35,868 nucleotides of DNA from contig JAUXAX010000018.1 in NCBI GenBank assembly GCA_030619685.1, positions 1-35,868 of the forward strand, in the 5' to 3' direction. Positions 7,101-14,716 of the stretch are shown here, in pieces. The notes beneath the pieces were generated by a model. The model was not told the DNA's origin. It saw only the letters and a list, made by a program, of their open reading frames with translations, and made no database searches. Position 1 is the first letter of the stretch. Every line of letters begins with the position of its first letter. The stretch is from Dehalococcoidia bacterium (GTDB lineage Bacteria; Chloroflexota; Dehalococcoidia; SZUA-161). The translations under genes were made by a program, and so were the position numbers.

Positions 7101-9428
7101 ATGAAGAAAGTATTGTTGTCAATAATAGCGTTGATTCTCGCGCTGAGCCTGATGCTGTCAGGAGGGGGGGCGGCTACCGCAGACGACCCGCCTTCGCCCA
7201 CAATACAGCTAGCAATTCTGCTAGATGGGTCGGCAAGCATATACAGTGATGAGTGGGATACCCAGATCAATGGGCTGATTGCTGCCCTCGGTAATGAGAG
7301 TTGCATACCTCGTGACGGCTCGGTGGAGCTTACGGTAATCCAGTTTGGCAGCAGTTCTTCCCGGTTGGAATGGGGACCCCGGCTGATCACGGACACGGAT
7401 GACAGTGTGGGGAACGCCACCGACGCAGTTAGCAGAATAGTCAAGATGAATGGGAATACACCCCTAGATCTCGGTATCAATGCGGCTGTAGGCAACATCA
7501 CGGGGTCACCTAACTACGACCCCGACCTAGGGCAGATCATTAACATAAGTACCGACGGTGGATATGACCACCCTGGGTCACTCCATAAGGCCCCAGCCGA
7601 GGCGGCGCGCGATGCAGCAGTAGCTGCTGGCATCGACGAGATCAGCGCCGAAGGCATCGGGGACATCCCTTACGATAAGGATGGTTGGGCAGACGTAGTC
7701 TGGCTGCAGAACCGCATTGTTCACAATGGTTCGGTGTACATAGTCGGGGTTGACGCTGGCAAGTTCAAGGAGGCCATCTGCCAGAAGATTGCGTGGACGC
7801 CTGGACCCACCTACACGGTGACATTTGTAGCGGGGCCTAACGGCAGCATCGATGGCGCCCTCAATCAAACGGTGGCCCACGGCGGTGACTGCACAGCCGT
7901 GACAGCTGTTCCTGCCCCAGGTTATAGCTTCGTCAACTGGACCAAGGATGCTGTTGAGTACAGCACCAACGAGACGCTGACCTTCACCAACGTCACAGGA
8001 GACATGACCTTCACCGCGAATTTCGCTAGCGATACCTACACGGTGACATTTGTAGCGGGGCCCAACGGCAGCATCGATGGCGCCCTCATTCAAATGGTGG
8101 CCCACGGCGGTGACTGCACAACCGTGACAGCTGTTCCTGCCCCAGGTTATAGCTTCGTCAACTGGACCAAGGATGCTGTTGAGTACAGCACCAACGAGAC
8201 GCTGACCTTCACCAACGTCACAGGAGACATGACCTTCACCGCCAACTTCTCTGAGCCAACACCCGAGCCAACACCCGAGCCAACACCACCACCTGCGCCC
8301 ATAGTAATGTCCTATACTCTGCACGTAGAGAGCAGTGCCGGTGGCGAAGTAACTGATCCTGGTGAGGGAGCCTTCGGGTATGTTATGGGTTCGGTGGTTC
8401 ACCTGCTGGCAGTGGCCGACGAGGGCTACGAGTTTGTCAACTGGACAGGTGAAGTGGCTGATCCTAACGCCGACGACACCACCATCACCATGTACTTCCA
8501 TAAGAACGTTACTGCTAACTTCTCACCGCTGGCTCCACTTCCTCCTGTGTTGGTATCAATCGAGGTCACGCCGGAGAGCGCCTCAATTATGGTTGGAGGG
8601 ACCCAGCAGTATACTGCCGAGGGGACGTATGACGATGGCAGTGTCGTTGACATCACTGATCAGGTATCCTGGGCCAGCGATGAATCGGTGGCAACCATCG
8701 ATGCAGGCCTGGCTACCGGGGTAGCTGCTGGAACTACTGATATAACCGCAAGCCTGGGTGGAGTGACAAGCAATACCGCCACATTAGAGGTGGAAGCTGT
8801 TCCTGTGCTGGTGTCAATTGAGGTAACGCCGGAGAATGCCACGATAATGGTAGGCGAAACGCAGCAGTACGCAGCCTTGGGTACGTATTCTGATGGCAGC
8901 GTTGTTGACATCACTGATCAGGTATCCTGGGCCAGCGATGAATCGGTGGCAACCATCGATACAGGCCTGGCTACCGGGCTAGCTGAGGGATCCACTGCCA
9001 TAACTGCAACCCTGGATGGGATAACAAGCGATCCAGCCACATTAAACGTGGCTGCTCCCCCACCTGTTTTAGTATCAATCGAGGTAACCCCGGAGAGCGC
9101 CTCAATTACGGTAGACGAGACCCAGCAGTATGCGGCCGAGGGGACGTATGACGACGGCAGTGTCGTTGACATCACTGCTCAGGTATCCTGGGCCAGCGAT
9201 GAATCGGTGGCAACCATCGATGCAGGCCTGGCTACCGGGGTAGCTGAGGGATCCACTACCATAGCTGCAACCCTGGATGGGATAACAAGCGGTCCAGCCA
9301 CTCTAACTGTCACCGCGCCAGCAGCACTAGCCTGGTGGATTGTTGGGGTAATAATCGCTGCGGGGTTAGCTGGAGGAGCAGCGTTCTTTGCACTGCGGAG
9401 GCGGCAGCGCGGCGAGGAAGCAGCGTAA
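7101..9428 (+). CDS. Membrane-anchored von Willebrand A and Big_2 surface protein
   Basis: Starts at ATG after agggggaagtg with a Sec signal peptide (about 1-27). A vWA domain spans about 33-225 with an intact MIDAS metal site: DGSAS (D42, S44, S46), T120 and D152 in STDGG. Two almost identical 75-residue beta repeats follow (237-311, 312-386; VNWTKDAV), then a Pro-Glu-Thr linker and a third diverged repeat (about 404-470; VNWTGEV). Three Big_2 domains (482-565, 568-650, 655-737), one transmembrane helix (about 742-765) and an RRRQRGEEAA tail complete it. vWA domains with MIDAS bind ligands through a divalent metal, so an adhesive cell-surface role is inferred. Confidence 0.88.
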   Translation: MKKVLLSIIALILALSLMLSGGGAATADDPPSPTIQLAILLDGSASIYSDEWDTQINGLIAALGNESCIPRDGSVELTVIQFGSSSSRLEWGPRLITDTDDSVGNATDAVSRIVKMNGNTPLDLGINAAVGNITGSPNYDPDLGQIINISTDGGYDHPGSLHKAPAEAARDAAVAAGIDEISAEGIGDIPYDKDGWADVVWLQNRIVHNGSVYIVGVDAGKFKEAICQKIAWTPGPTYTVTFVAGPNGSIDGALNQTVAHGGDCTAVTAVPAPGYSFVNWTKDAVEYSTNETLTFTNVTGDMTFTANFASDTYTVTFVAGPNGSIDGALIQMVAHGGDCTTVTAVPAPGYSFVNWTKDAVEYSTNETLTFTNVTGDMTFTANFSEPTPEPTPEPTPPPAPIVMSYTLHVESSAGGEVTDPGEGAFGYVMGSVVHLLAVADEGYEFVNWTGEVADPNADDTTITMYFHKNVTANFSPLAPLPPVLVSIEVTPESASIMVGGTQQYTAEGTYDDGSVVDITDQVSWASDESVATIDAGLATGVAAGTTDITASLGGVTSNTATLEVEAVPVLVSIEVTPENATIMVGETQQYAALGTYSDGSVVDITDQVSWASDESVATIDTGLATGLAEGSTAITATLDGITSDPATLNVAAPPPVLVSIEVTPESASITVDETQQYAAEGTYDDGSVVDITAQVSWASDESVATIDAGLATGVAEGSTTIAATLDGITSGPATLTVTAPAALAWWIVGVIIAAGLAGGAAFFALRRRQRGEEAA
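7812..8261 (+). repeat. Nearly identical 225-base tandem duplication inside the vWA gene
   Basis: The unit starting tacacggtgacatttgtagc at 7812 recurs at 8037 with only a few differences, giving 75 codons each. The near identity implies recent duplication or ongoing gene conversion. Confidence 0.92.
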
Positions 9429-9469
9429 GTAGCAGTGCTGGGCCTAATTCAATAGCTTCATCTAGAGTA

Positions 9470-9497
9470 ACGAAACCCTCCAAATGGAGGGTTTCGT
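9470..9497. terminator. Bidirectional hairpin terminator between convergent genes
   Basis: A perfect inverted repeat, acgaaaccctcca with tggagggtttcgt, leaves a two-base loop at most. It lies 41 bases after the vWA gene and before the minus-strand ORF ending at 9610. The T run is short. Confidence 0.6.
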
Positions 9498-9609
9498 GGC
9501 ATGGCTAGCGTTCTTCGGCATATATAATACGTTGATGTTTAGCACCAGCCATGTCGCTAAAGATGTTCCCCTCGTTACAGCAAATGGCCAGGCTCCGTAA
9601 CGGGATCTC

Positions 9610-9930
9610 CTAACACGAGAGAAGCTGTTCGATCCCGAAGCCAAGAATTGTGACGCTTACCACTGTTTCTACCGCTAGGATAACATTGTTACTCTCGTAA
9701 ATGAACAACCTGACGTACATCCAGAACAAGCTGAAGTGGACGGCGAGGATTAGGCCAAGAGCAATTACTAGACAAGAAGCCAGTGCCTCTTTGAGCGCCC
9801 TGCTCGTTGAGGCGGCACGGGATAACACGCCACTTGTATTTCTAGGGATGTGCGAAACTCTCTGCGAAGCTGAAACCCAGCTATAGCTCCTCGTTTCTTC
9901 AGATCGTTTACCCCAAGCTGACAACGCCAT
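9610..9930 (-). CDS. Small predicted membrane protein
   Basis: 106 residues, with two hydrophobic segments near the C-terminus (LASCLVIALGLILAVHFSLF and VILAVETVVSVTILGFGIEQ) separated by a short loop. No convincing ribosome binding site is seen at the ATG at 9930, so the start is uncertain. The 3' part is similar in sequence to the remnant behind the PKD gene at 6640-6713, which supports a real, repeatedly copied gene. I do not recognise the family. Confidence 0.4.
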   Translation of the reverse strand: MALSAWGKRSEETRSYSWVSASQRVSHIPRNTSGVLSRAASTSRALKEALASCLVIALGLILAVHFSLFWMYVRLFIYESNNVILAVETVVSVTILGFGIEQLLSC

Positions 9931-10072
9931 TCCAAAGGCGTTTCCTATGATCGAGAACAGCCTTGCAACAAAAGTGCATTGACAGCTAGCGAGCCGAGTG
10001 TTAAGCTCGGCACAATGGTTGATAGGGGAAATTCCGGTTGATATGGTAAATCTCGGTTAGAGAGGTGGGCTT

Positions 10073-10156
10073 GTGAAAGGCAAAACGGCGGTGTTTTCTG
10101 GACCAGGCTTGCTTATGGAGATCAGGGAAATTCCCTTAGAGGAGGAGTGTACATAA
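10073..10156 (+). pseudogene. 5' remnant of a zinc-dependent alcohol dehydrogenase gene
   Basis: A GTG behind gagaggtggg opens 27 codons reading VKGKTAVFSGPGLLMEIREI, then a stop. This matches the start typical of medium-chain zinc alcohol dehydrogenases (MKAKAAVF.GPGKP.EIRE), a family normally about 350 residues long. The rest of the gene is absent. The match rests on recall of the family pattern over a short stretch. Confidence 0.5.
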
Positions 10157-10236
10157 CCGCAATTACACTAAATCACAAAATCCAGATTGTTGAGACAGGC
10201 AATATTATAGAGCCAATTACTCGAAGGAGTGAGAAA

Positions 10237-10671
10237 ATGAAGCGCATTATCCTAATACTGAGCTTAAGCGTGCTGCTGCTAGCAACACTTGGCTTGCTTG
10301 CCTGCGGGGATAAAGGGCCTTCAACTGGCCAACCCAAGATCTACATCGAAGAGGATTTCGTTGATGTAGGCGTAGTGCAGCCAGGCGATTCGCTAGAGTA
10401 TACTTTTCACTTCACAAATGAGGGCGACGCACCGCTCATCATTATGGACGCGACGATACAGGTCCTGGAAGGATGCTGACCGGGCAAACCCGTTGTAGGT
10501 CCTACGACGTTGCAACCTGGTGATGAAGGCACTGTGCGAGTGAAAACGCCTACCGTGCAAATTATGGGTGTGGCAGGCCCACATCTGTTCAAGATCACCG
10601 TGAAATCAAATGATCCTGTGGAACCAAATAAGAACCTCTATCTCAAGTCTTACTTTGCGCCGGCGGAATAA
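10237..10671 (+). CDS. DUF1573-like lipoprotein, probable selenoprotein (in-frame TGA = Sec81)
   Basis: The ATG at 10237 follows aaggag with good spacing and opens a lipoprotein signal ending LLAC (Cys at about 27). The domain reads VDVGVVQPGDSLEYTFHF then NEGDAPLIIMDA, the DUF1573 pattern, and reaches LEGC directly before TGA at 10477-10479. Past the TGA the same frame continues for 63 codons (PGKPVVGPTTLQPGD, then GPHLFKITVKSNDPVEP) to TAA at 10669, completing the domain. The minus-strand paralogue at 12251-12916 has TGA at the same point with matching sequence on both sides. A hairpin with a GGUC apex follows the TGA. I therefore read 144 residues with Sec at 81, adjacent to Cys80. In typical DUF1573 a CGC motif lies here. 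An extracytoplasmic thiol/selenol redox role is inferred. Confidence 0.88.
10491..10509 (+). promoter_or_regulatory. Bacterial SECIS-like hairpin
   Basis: Eight base pairs (cgttgtag with ctacgacg, one G-U) close a gtc loop, so the apex reads GGUC. Eighteen bases separate the TGA from GGUC, as in the E. coli fdhF SECIS as I recall it. It lies inside the coding sequence. Confidence 0.85.
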
Positions 10672-10710
10672 GATTGGCAAGAGGCGAAGGGCGACCCAAG
10701 AGTCGTAGCT

Positions 10711-10757
10711 ATGCTTCCAGTTGGCTTTCCTCGACCGGTCAAGACCTTCAGGGGTTC
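10711..10757 (+). repeat. 47-base repeat, copy 1 (inverted relative to 13632-13678)
   Basis: The stretch starting tgcttccagttggc and ending ccttcagg.gttc matches the complement of 13632-13678 with a handful of mismatches. The two copies face each other across the DUF1573 genes and the excisionase-like gene, suggesting a boundary of a former insertion. Confidence 0.6.
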
Positions 10758-10769
10758 GGGGGCTTGTGC

Positions 10770-10965
10770 TCTTCCCCCCGTGCATCCTGCACCTGCTGTT
10801 TGCCATTGCTGGCGCCCTGCAAGGGGTGATGTCTTCAGCCTCCAGTATCTTCTTGGGCATAGCACTCTTCAAATGACACAGCGATATTTGCAGAGTCTAA
10901 GTGCTGACGATGCTGTGAATGCCCATCGGAGATTCAGTCCGCTCGATAACCTAGGGATGAGGTAG
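10770..10965 (+). pseudogene. C-terminal remnant of a tyrosine recombinase
   Basis: The intact end reads DVFSLQYLLGHSTLQMTQRY and then HRRFSPLDNLG, the C-terminal catalytic block of phage/Xer-type integrases with the LLGHS histidine and the nucleophile tyrosine. Just upstream, FAIA in one frame and WRPARGDVF in another show a frameshift, and the expected RHTFA box is decayed to LHLLFA. The N-terminal 80% is missing. Confidence 0.75.
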
Positions 10966-11217
10966 AGGTGGCTGTCAGAAGCCATGTAATCGCAATCTAA
11001 GAGATTTCTCTGCGAACGGAGGGGGGTGTGTGTGGTTGTGGGGGGGGTGACGCTATGGACAGATGCACTAGGTTGGTGAGGTTTGAGGACTCGCTGAAGC
11101 TGTATTCTCCTCACCTAGGGACTAGCTACATCGGTTTCGCCGGAGCCGTCGGATTTTCTGGTGACGGAAGGTGAGCACGCTAACGATTGCATCGAATAAT
11201 CAAGACGCCTGCTTCGC

Positions 11218-11493
11218 TCATTTTGGGAACTTCTTCGGGGGCTCGGTCCGCTTCGCTTGGTACCGCTTGCGCTGTTGAGTGAAAAACACAGCAATGTCCT
11301 CTGCCTTAAACCGTCGGTCCCTACGGGGGCCTATGCGGTATACCTTTATTCTTCCCAACTTGCCCCACCGTTTCAGCGTATTCTCATGTATGTGCAGAAT
11401 GCGGCTTGCTTCACCTACCCTGAGAAAGGTTCCTATCGCTTCGATGCTTTCCCTTCGGATTTTCGCCTTTTCTCTCTTCTGGTATGTATCCAT
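11218..11493 (-). CDS. MerR/excisionase-like helix-turn-helix protein
   Basis: 91 residues. FLRVGEASRILHIHENTLKR followed by W.K.GRIKVYRIG and RRFKAEDIAVFF is the helix-turn-helix plus wing of the HTH_17/excisionase family. The tail is basic (QQRKRYQAKR). Such proteins bind DNA as directionality factors or as small regulators. It lies among integrase remnants, so an excisionase origin is likely. The start at ATG 11493 is uncertain because no clear ribosome binding site is seen; a 31-codon open stretch precedes it. Confidence 0.7.
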   Translation of the reverse strand: MDTYQKREKAKIRRESIEAIGTFLRVGEASRILHIHENTLKRWGKLGRIKVYRIGPRRDRRFKAEDIAVFFTQQRKRYQAKRTEPPKKFPK

Positions 11494-11680
11494 AGCTCAT
11501 CAACGGCGCTTGGCTGTCACAGGGAATTTGTCTGCGCCCTCTTCCCACCGTACTTTTCTCATAATCGCTCCGTGCCCAACTTCATAAGTTGCCATGCTTC
11601 GAGAGTTATGTCAATATCACTTTACTTAACTATACCTCCCAACCTGTTCATCCAAGTAATGTTCCCCACTAGGTCGAATT

Positions 11681-11815
11681 CTACGCCATGTCTTCTCTTG
11701 TGGGGGTGCGGTGTGGGGAGGGGGCTACGTTGACAATAAGGGAACAACACCCAACAGCCCCAAGGACAAGCGCCATCACGAATATGGTGACCAACACAAT
11801 CGCCAGCTTCCCCAT
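11681..11815 (-). CDS. Possible 44-residue hydrophobic or lipoprotein-like peptide
   Basis: ATG at 11815 directly follows aggtggagga. The peptide is MGKLAIVLVTIFVMALVLGA followed by VGCCSLIVNV and a short polar tail, so it has one membrane segment and a lipobox-like LGAVGC. There are no neighbours in the same transcription unit and no homologue that I recognise. The rest of 11494-12250 shows no convincing gene. Confidence 0.3.
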   Translation of the reverse strand: MGKLAIVLVTIFVMALVLGAVGCCSLIVNVAPSPHRTPTREDMA

Positions 11816-12250
11816 TCCTCCACCTTTAGTGTCCTCTCCAAATCCGCCTGGCTGCCCCCAGATGCCTTGCCCGTCAAAAGAATAACCCGTTAGCGGAGTT
11901 CAGCGCCTATATTTCTTTTCCACTTTTCCCGCGCCGCCTACAGGCACCTCTAGTATAGAGGCTCTATAGATTGTTGCGTCTGCGAGCATCACTGGGTAGG
12001 CAGGCGTCCCTCCTGGGTATTACTATTCTGATGGGTGCCACGTCATACGTCCCTCCACTTGGGAGAGCTCGAAGGGGATGACGTTTGTGCTGTCCTGTCC
12101 ACTCCACCCTAGTTGTAGGGTGCTGCGCTCGAAAAGGACTCCCTTCTAGAGAGTACAGAATCAAGTCAGGGTGTCGAAATCGCGCCTGAGATCCAAAGAA
12201 GAGGTTCTCAAGCCACGAATTGTTCCAGCATAAAAGTATGACACTTCGGG

Positions 12251-12916
12251 CTATCGAGAAGCGAGGACCTTTTCTCCATACTGGGCAACAAAGTGGTCCA
12301 ATATCTCCTGCTGTGTTCGCCCTTCCTTAACCATTGCCTGAATGGAGTACCTCATCTGGCCCGCAGTTGCACAGGAGCAGGAATCCAACACCCTTTCGCA
12401 GCCGCAGTGACATATCAGCTCACTCTCAATGTTCATAGCGGGGAGATCGGCAGAAACTGGCTCAAACGCAAGATGTATCTTCTTCTCTGGCTCGACGGGA
12501 TCGTTTGATATCACGATGATCTCGAACAGATGGGGCCCGGGTGGATGGTCATGTTGTGAGATTGGGATTGTTAGAATGCTTTCCTCGCCTGGTTCCAATG
12601 TCGTAGAACCTACGACAGGCTCCGGTGGTCAACAACCTTCTAAGGCATCAGTCGAAGTGTCTACTATTTCTAACGGTTGATCGCCTATGTTCTTGAAGTG
12701 GAATTCGTAATCCTCCAGAGCGTCGCTCCGCACTCTCCCCATATCTACTGAATCGACTTGAAAGTAGATCCTTGGCCCTCCAGTGAACGTCGCTGTTGGC
12801 CATTGCTCAGTTGGGGTTGGTGCTGGCGTTGGCGTCGGGGTGGACGATGCCTCGGGCTGGACGCCAGAACATCCCACCAGGAGAACTGTCAGCGCAATTA
12901 CAATGAAGATTCTCAT
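12251..12916 (-). CDS. DUF1573-CcmH-like fusion lipoprotein, probable selenoprotein (Sec96)
   Basis: ATG at 12916 follows aaggaggataggcc and opens a lipoprotein signal (LLVGCS). After a Pro-Thr spacer comes the DUF1573 domain (VDMGRVRSDALEDYEFHFKN, IGDQPLEIVD), reaching LEGC before TGA at complement 12629-12631. The frame continues as PPEPVVGSTTLEPGEES and GPHLFEIIVISNDPVEPEKK, matching the plus-strand paralogue on both sides of its TGA, with a SECIS-like hairpin at the same distance. The C-terminal 60 residues (ICHCGCERVLDSCSC, then QAMVKEGRTQQEI and QYGEKVLASR) resemble CcmH/CycL, the heme-handling thioredox protein of cytochrome c maturation, but with CHCGC in place of the canonical CPxC. 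Length is 221 residues with Sec96. An envelope redox function is inferred; the substrate is unknown. Confidence 0.88.
12599..12617 (-). promoter_or_regulatory. Bacterial SECIS-like hairpin
   Basis: On the minus strand, tgtcgtag pairs perfectly with ctacgaca around a gtt loop, giving a GGUU apex. The stem begins 12 bases after the TGA and the apex 18 bases after it, exactly as in the paralogue at 10491-10509. Confidence 0.83.
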
Positions 12917-13145
12917 GGCCTATCCTCCTTACGAAGATTTAGTCCGAACTCAGGCGAAGCCTATTCTCAAGGCATTAGCTTCACCGAAAAGGTCACTAAG
13001 GCAAAGCGTCGAACTTGGTCCCACTAGGCGTCGCATTGTTGCCCACATTGAACAATCAGAGCCAGCATCAGCGACGCTGAGGACAGCAATCGCCACCCTC
13101 TCCACTAGTGCCCAAGGAACTGCAATCTGCGGCGGCTCTCATAAT

Positions 13146-13483
13146 TCATCTCATGATCCCAAGCAGGTTGTCCTCGATGGCCGTCCTACTCGCCCCGCCG
13201 ACATGGACCGCTCGGATTACCCCATCCATGTCCACAAAGAAGCTTGTCGGGATCACGGTGATCCGGTAGCTCCTGGTCACCACACCTGAGGTGTCGATGA
13301 CGAAGGTCCAACTGTAACCGGCACTCTGAACAAACTGGCGGACCTTGTCCTCCGGCTCGAGAAGGTCCACACCGATCATTACCACTTCTCTGTCCTTGTA
13401 TTTCTGATACACAGCCTCTATCCTCGGCCTGACACTGCAGCATGAAATCCACCCCTGCCGTGCTGTACCCCCAAGAAATTCAT
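13146..13483 (-). pseudogene. TlpA/ResA-like thioredoxin pseudogene, active site lost
   Basis: The C-terminal half is intact: VYQKYKDREVVMIGVDL, then the cis-Pro region VIPTSFFVDMDGVI. This is the TlpA/ResA fold, used to reduce envelope disulfides. Upstream, in another frame, NFLGVQHGRG occupies the place where such proteins have NFWGVWCGPC, so both catalytic cysteines appear substituted. A frameshift near 13415-13425 separates the halves. No signal peptide is recognisable. It is 230 bases upstream of the DUF1573-CcmH gene on the same strand, which suggests a former operon. Confidence 0.7.
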
Positions 13484-13631
13484 ATGTCCGTGCAGGTACA
13501 CTATACCATATATCCTAGAGGAAAAAAAGGCGGACCCTGCTTGAGCGCTCCTGAGAGAGTGGGGTAGACAGACTAGCACAATTGCAATTCCGTTCGAGAT
13601 AGCTGCCCATTCCCATTCGCGATATGTCGTT

Positions 13632-13678
13632 GAACGCCTGAAGGTCTGGAACGATCGAGGAAGGCCAACTGGAAGCAC
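13632..13678 (-). repeat. 47-base repeat, copy 2 (inverted relative to 10711-10757)
   Basis: See the copy at 10711-10757. The rest of the stretch 13484-13754 holds no convincing gene. Confidence 0.6.
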
Positions 13679-13754
13679 GGGTATTATTCTGCGGAGGCCA
13701 AAGCTCTGCGCCGATTGATTGGGTGGTTGGTGCATGAGAGCCGAGCCGTTATAG

Positions 13755-14039
13755 CTAAGATATAACGCCTTTGCCTCGCCGCCTACTTAGCCACACAGCG
13801 AGGGCAACGGAGACAAGCACCAACGAGCCCACTATTGCTGTCTTCTGAGCCGAGGTCGTGTTGACGGCAACTTTGGCCATGGCTAGAACAGGCACCAGCC
13901 CAGCCCTCGCTATTGGCTTCAGGGCTGGATGGTCATCGATGAACTCAGCCATCGGTGGGCTGAGCTTGTAGTAAAGGGAGATTAGGCTCGACCCGACCGG
14001 GTTCGTCAGCAGGTACTCATCCCTGAACTGGCGCAGCAA
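13755..14039 (-). pseudogene. Truncated CFI-box C-terminal region protein
   Basis: 94 residues: LRQFRDEYLLTNPVGSSLIS then YYKLSPPMAEFIDDHPALK, one membrane helix (AIVGSLVLVSVALAVWL) and a basic tail. This is the sequence that normally follows the C-(F/I)-I-A-T-A-A-Y-G motif at the end of CFI-box CTERM proteins. Here a stop lies just upstream of the first possible start, a TTG, and the CFI motif itself is absent, so the gene looks 5'-truncated. Confidence 0.6.
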
Positions 14040-14095
14040 TACAAGGAATCATTGCAGCCAGTAGTGCTTCCTAAAGGAAGCGATTTTAGCTTTAC

Positions 14096-14302
14096 TCAGT
14101 TTTTAGCATCGACCAATTCCTCCGTTGCTTTGAGTGCAAGAAAGAGTAAATTACGTTCTAGTTCCGCTAGTAGTTGCGCTTGGTTATCAGGGAGTGGTTG
14201 TATCTGGTGGACTTCCCTAAGTTTGACACAAAACTGAGCCACATCTGAAAGAGCGCAAAACTTGTACAGTGTTGTATTCTGCCGAACTTGAAACATTCCC
14301 AT
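14096..14302 (-). CDS. Small hypothetical protein
   Basis: 68 residues starting at ATG 14302, eight bases after aaaagggga. The composition is protein-like, with a helical C-terminal half (QAQLLAELERNLLFLALKAT). No family is recognised. It is separated from the CFI remnant by a gcttcc/ggaagc hairpin near 14074-14089. The stretch 14303-14716 upstream holds nothing I can support. Confidence 0.4.
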   Translation of the reverse strand: MGMFQVRQNTTLYKFCALSDVAQFCVKLREVHQIQPLPDNQAQLLAELERNLLFLALKATEELVDAKN

Positions 14303-14716
14303 ATTCTGTCCCCTTTTATGTCTTTCGGTCTTTCCTCATCTCCAAGTGGGGAAGGTATTTCAAAAAACGCTACCAACCATAACGGAGTAGTACCGGATTG
14401 CCAAATCGCTTGACAAATCAGTAAAGAAGTGTTACAAAGATTGCAGTCCATACAGTCCGTGGGATGTAAGGGACTTAAGAAATTGTACAATATCGATGCA
14501 CTGTGGCACCCAGTCCGGCAGTCCACATCGCAGGTTGGCCAACCAGATGTAGTTGGACACGACCCATTGTAGTATTTGCCAAGCCTCAAGATGGAGCTCC
14601 GTATCCCAACGCTGGTATTAGGAGGAAAAGGATTCTCAAGAGGCAGCTGCCGATAGAGTGTAAGCATCTCGAGAAAGGTGGTTGTCCTCATCCCAATTCG
14701 TTGTGGGAGATTGAAG

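Noticed and set aside
10147..10236. Earlier in-frame start for the plus-strand DUF1573 gene
   Set aside because: The 30 added residues carry no signal features and lack a ribosome binding site, while ATG 10237 has aaggag and begins a proper lipoprotein signal.
10477..10479. TGA as a simple nonsense mutation or stop
   Set aside because: Two paralogues share the TGA at the same column, both continue in frame with conserved residues, and both have the same downstream hairpin; independent nonsense mutations would not give this.
11500..11595. 31-residue minus-strand frame just before the excisionase-like gene
   Set aside because: No ribosome binding site and no recognisable feature; kept only as context for the uncertain start.
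11257..11733. 158-residue plus-strand open frame over the excisionase-like gene
   Set aside because: It is antisense to the helix-turn-helix gene and shows no domain or ribosome binding site.
12917..13145. Possible VKOR-like fragment between the TlpA pseudogene and the DUF1573-CcmH gene
   Set aside because: Only a short minus-strand run (RVAIAVLSVADAG) suggests it; no cysteine motif or continuous frame supports the call.
12783..13289. 168-residue plus-strand open frame
   Set aside because: It is antisense to the DUF1573-CcmH gene and the TlpA pseudogene and has no motif.
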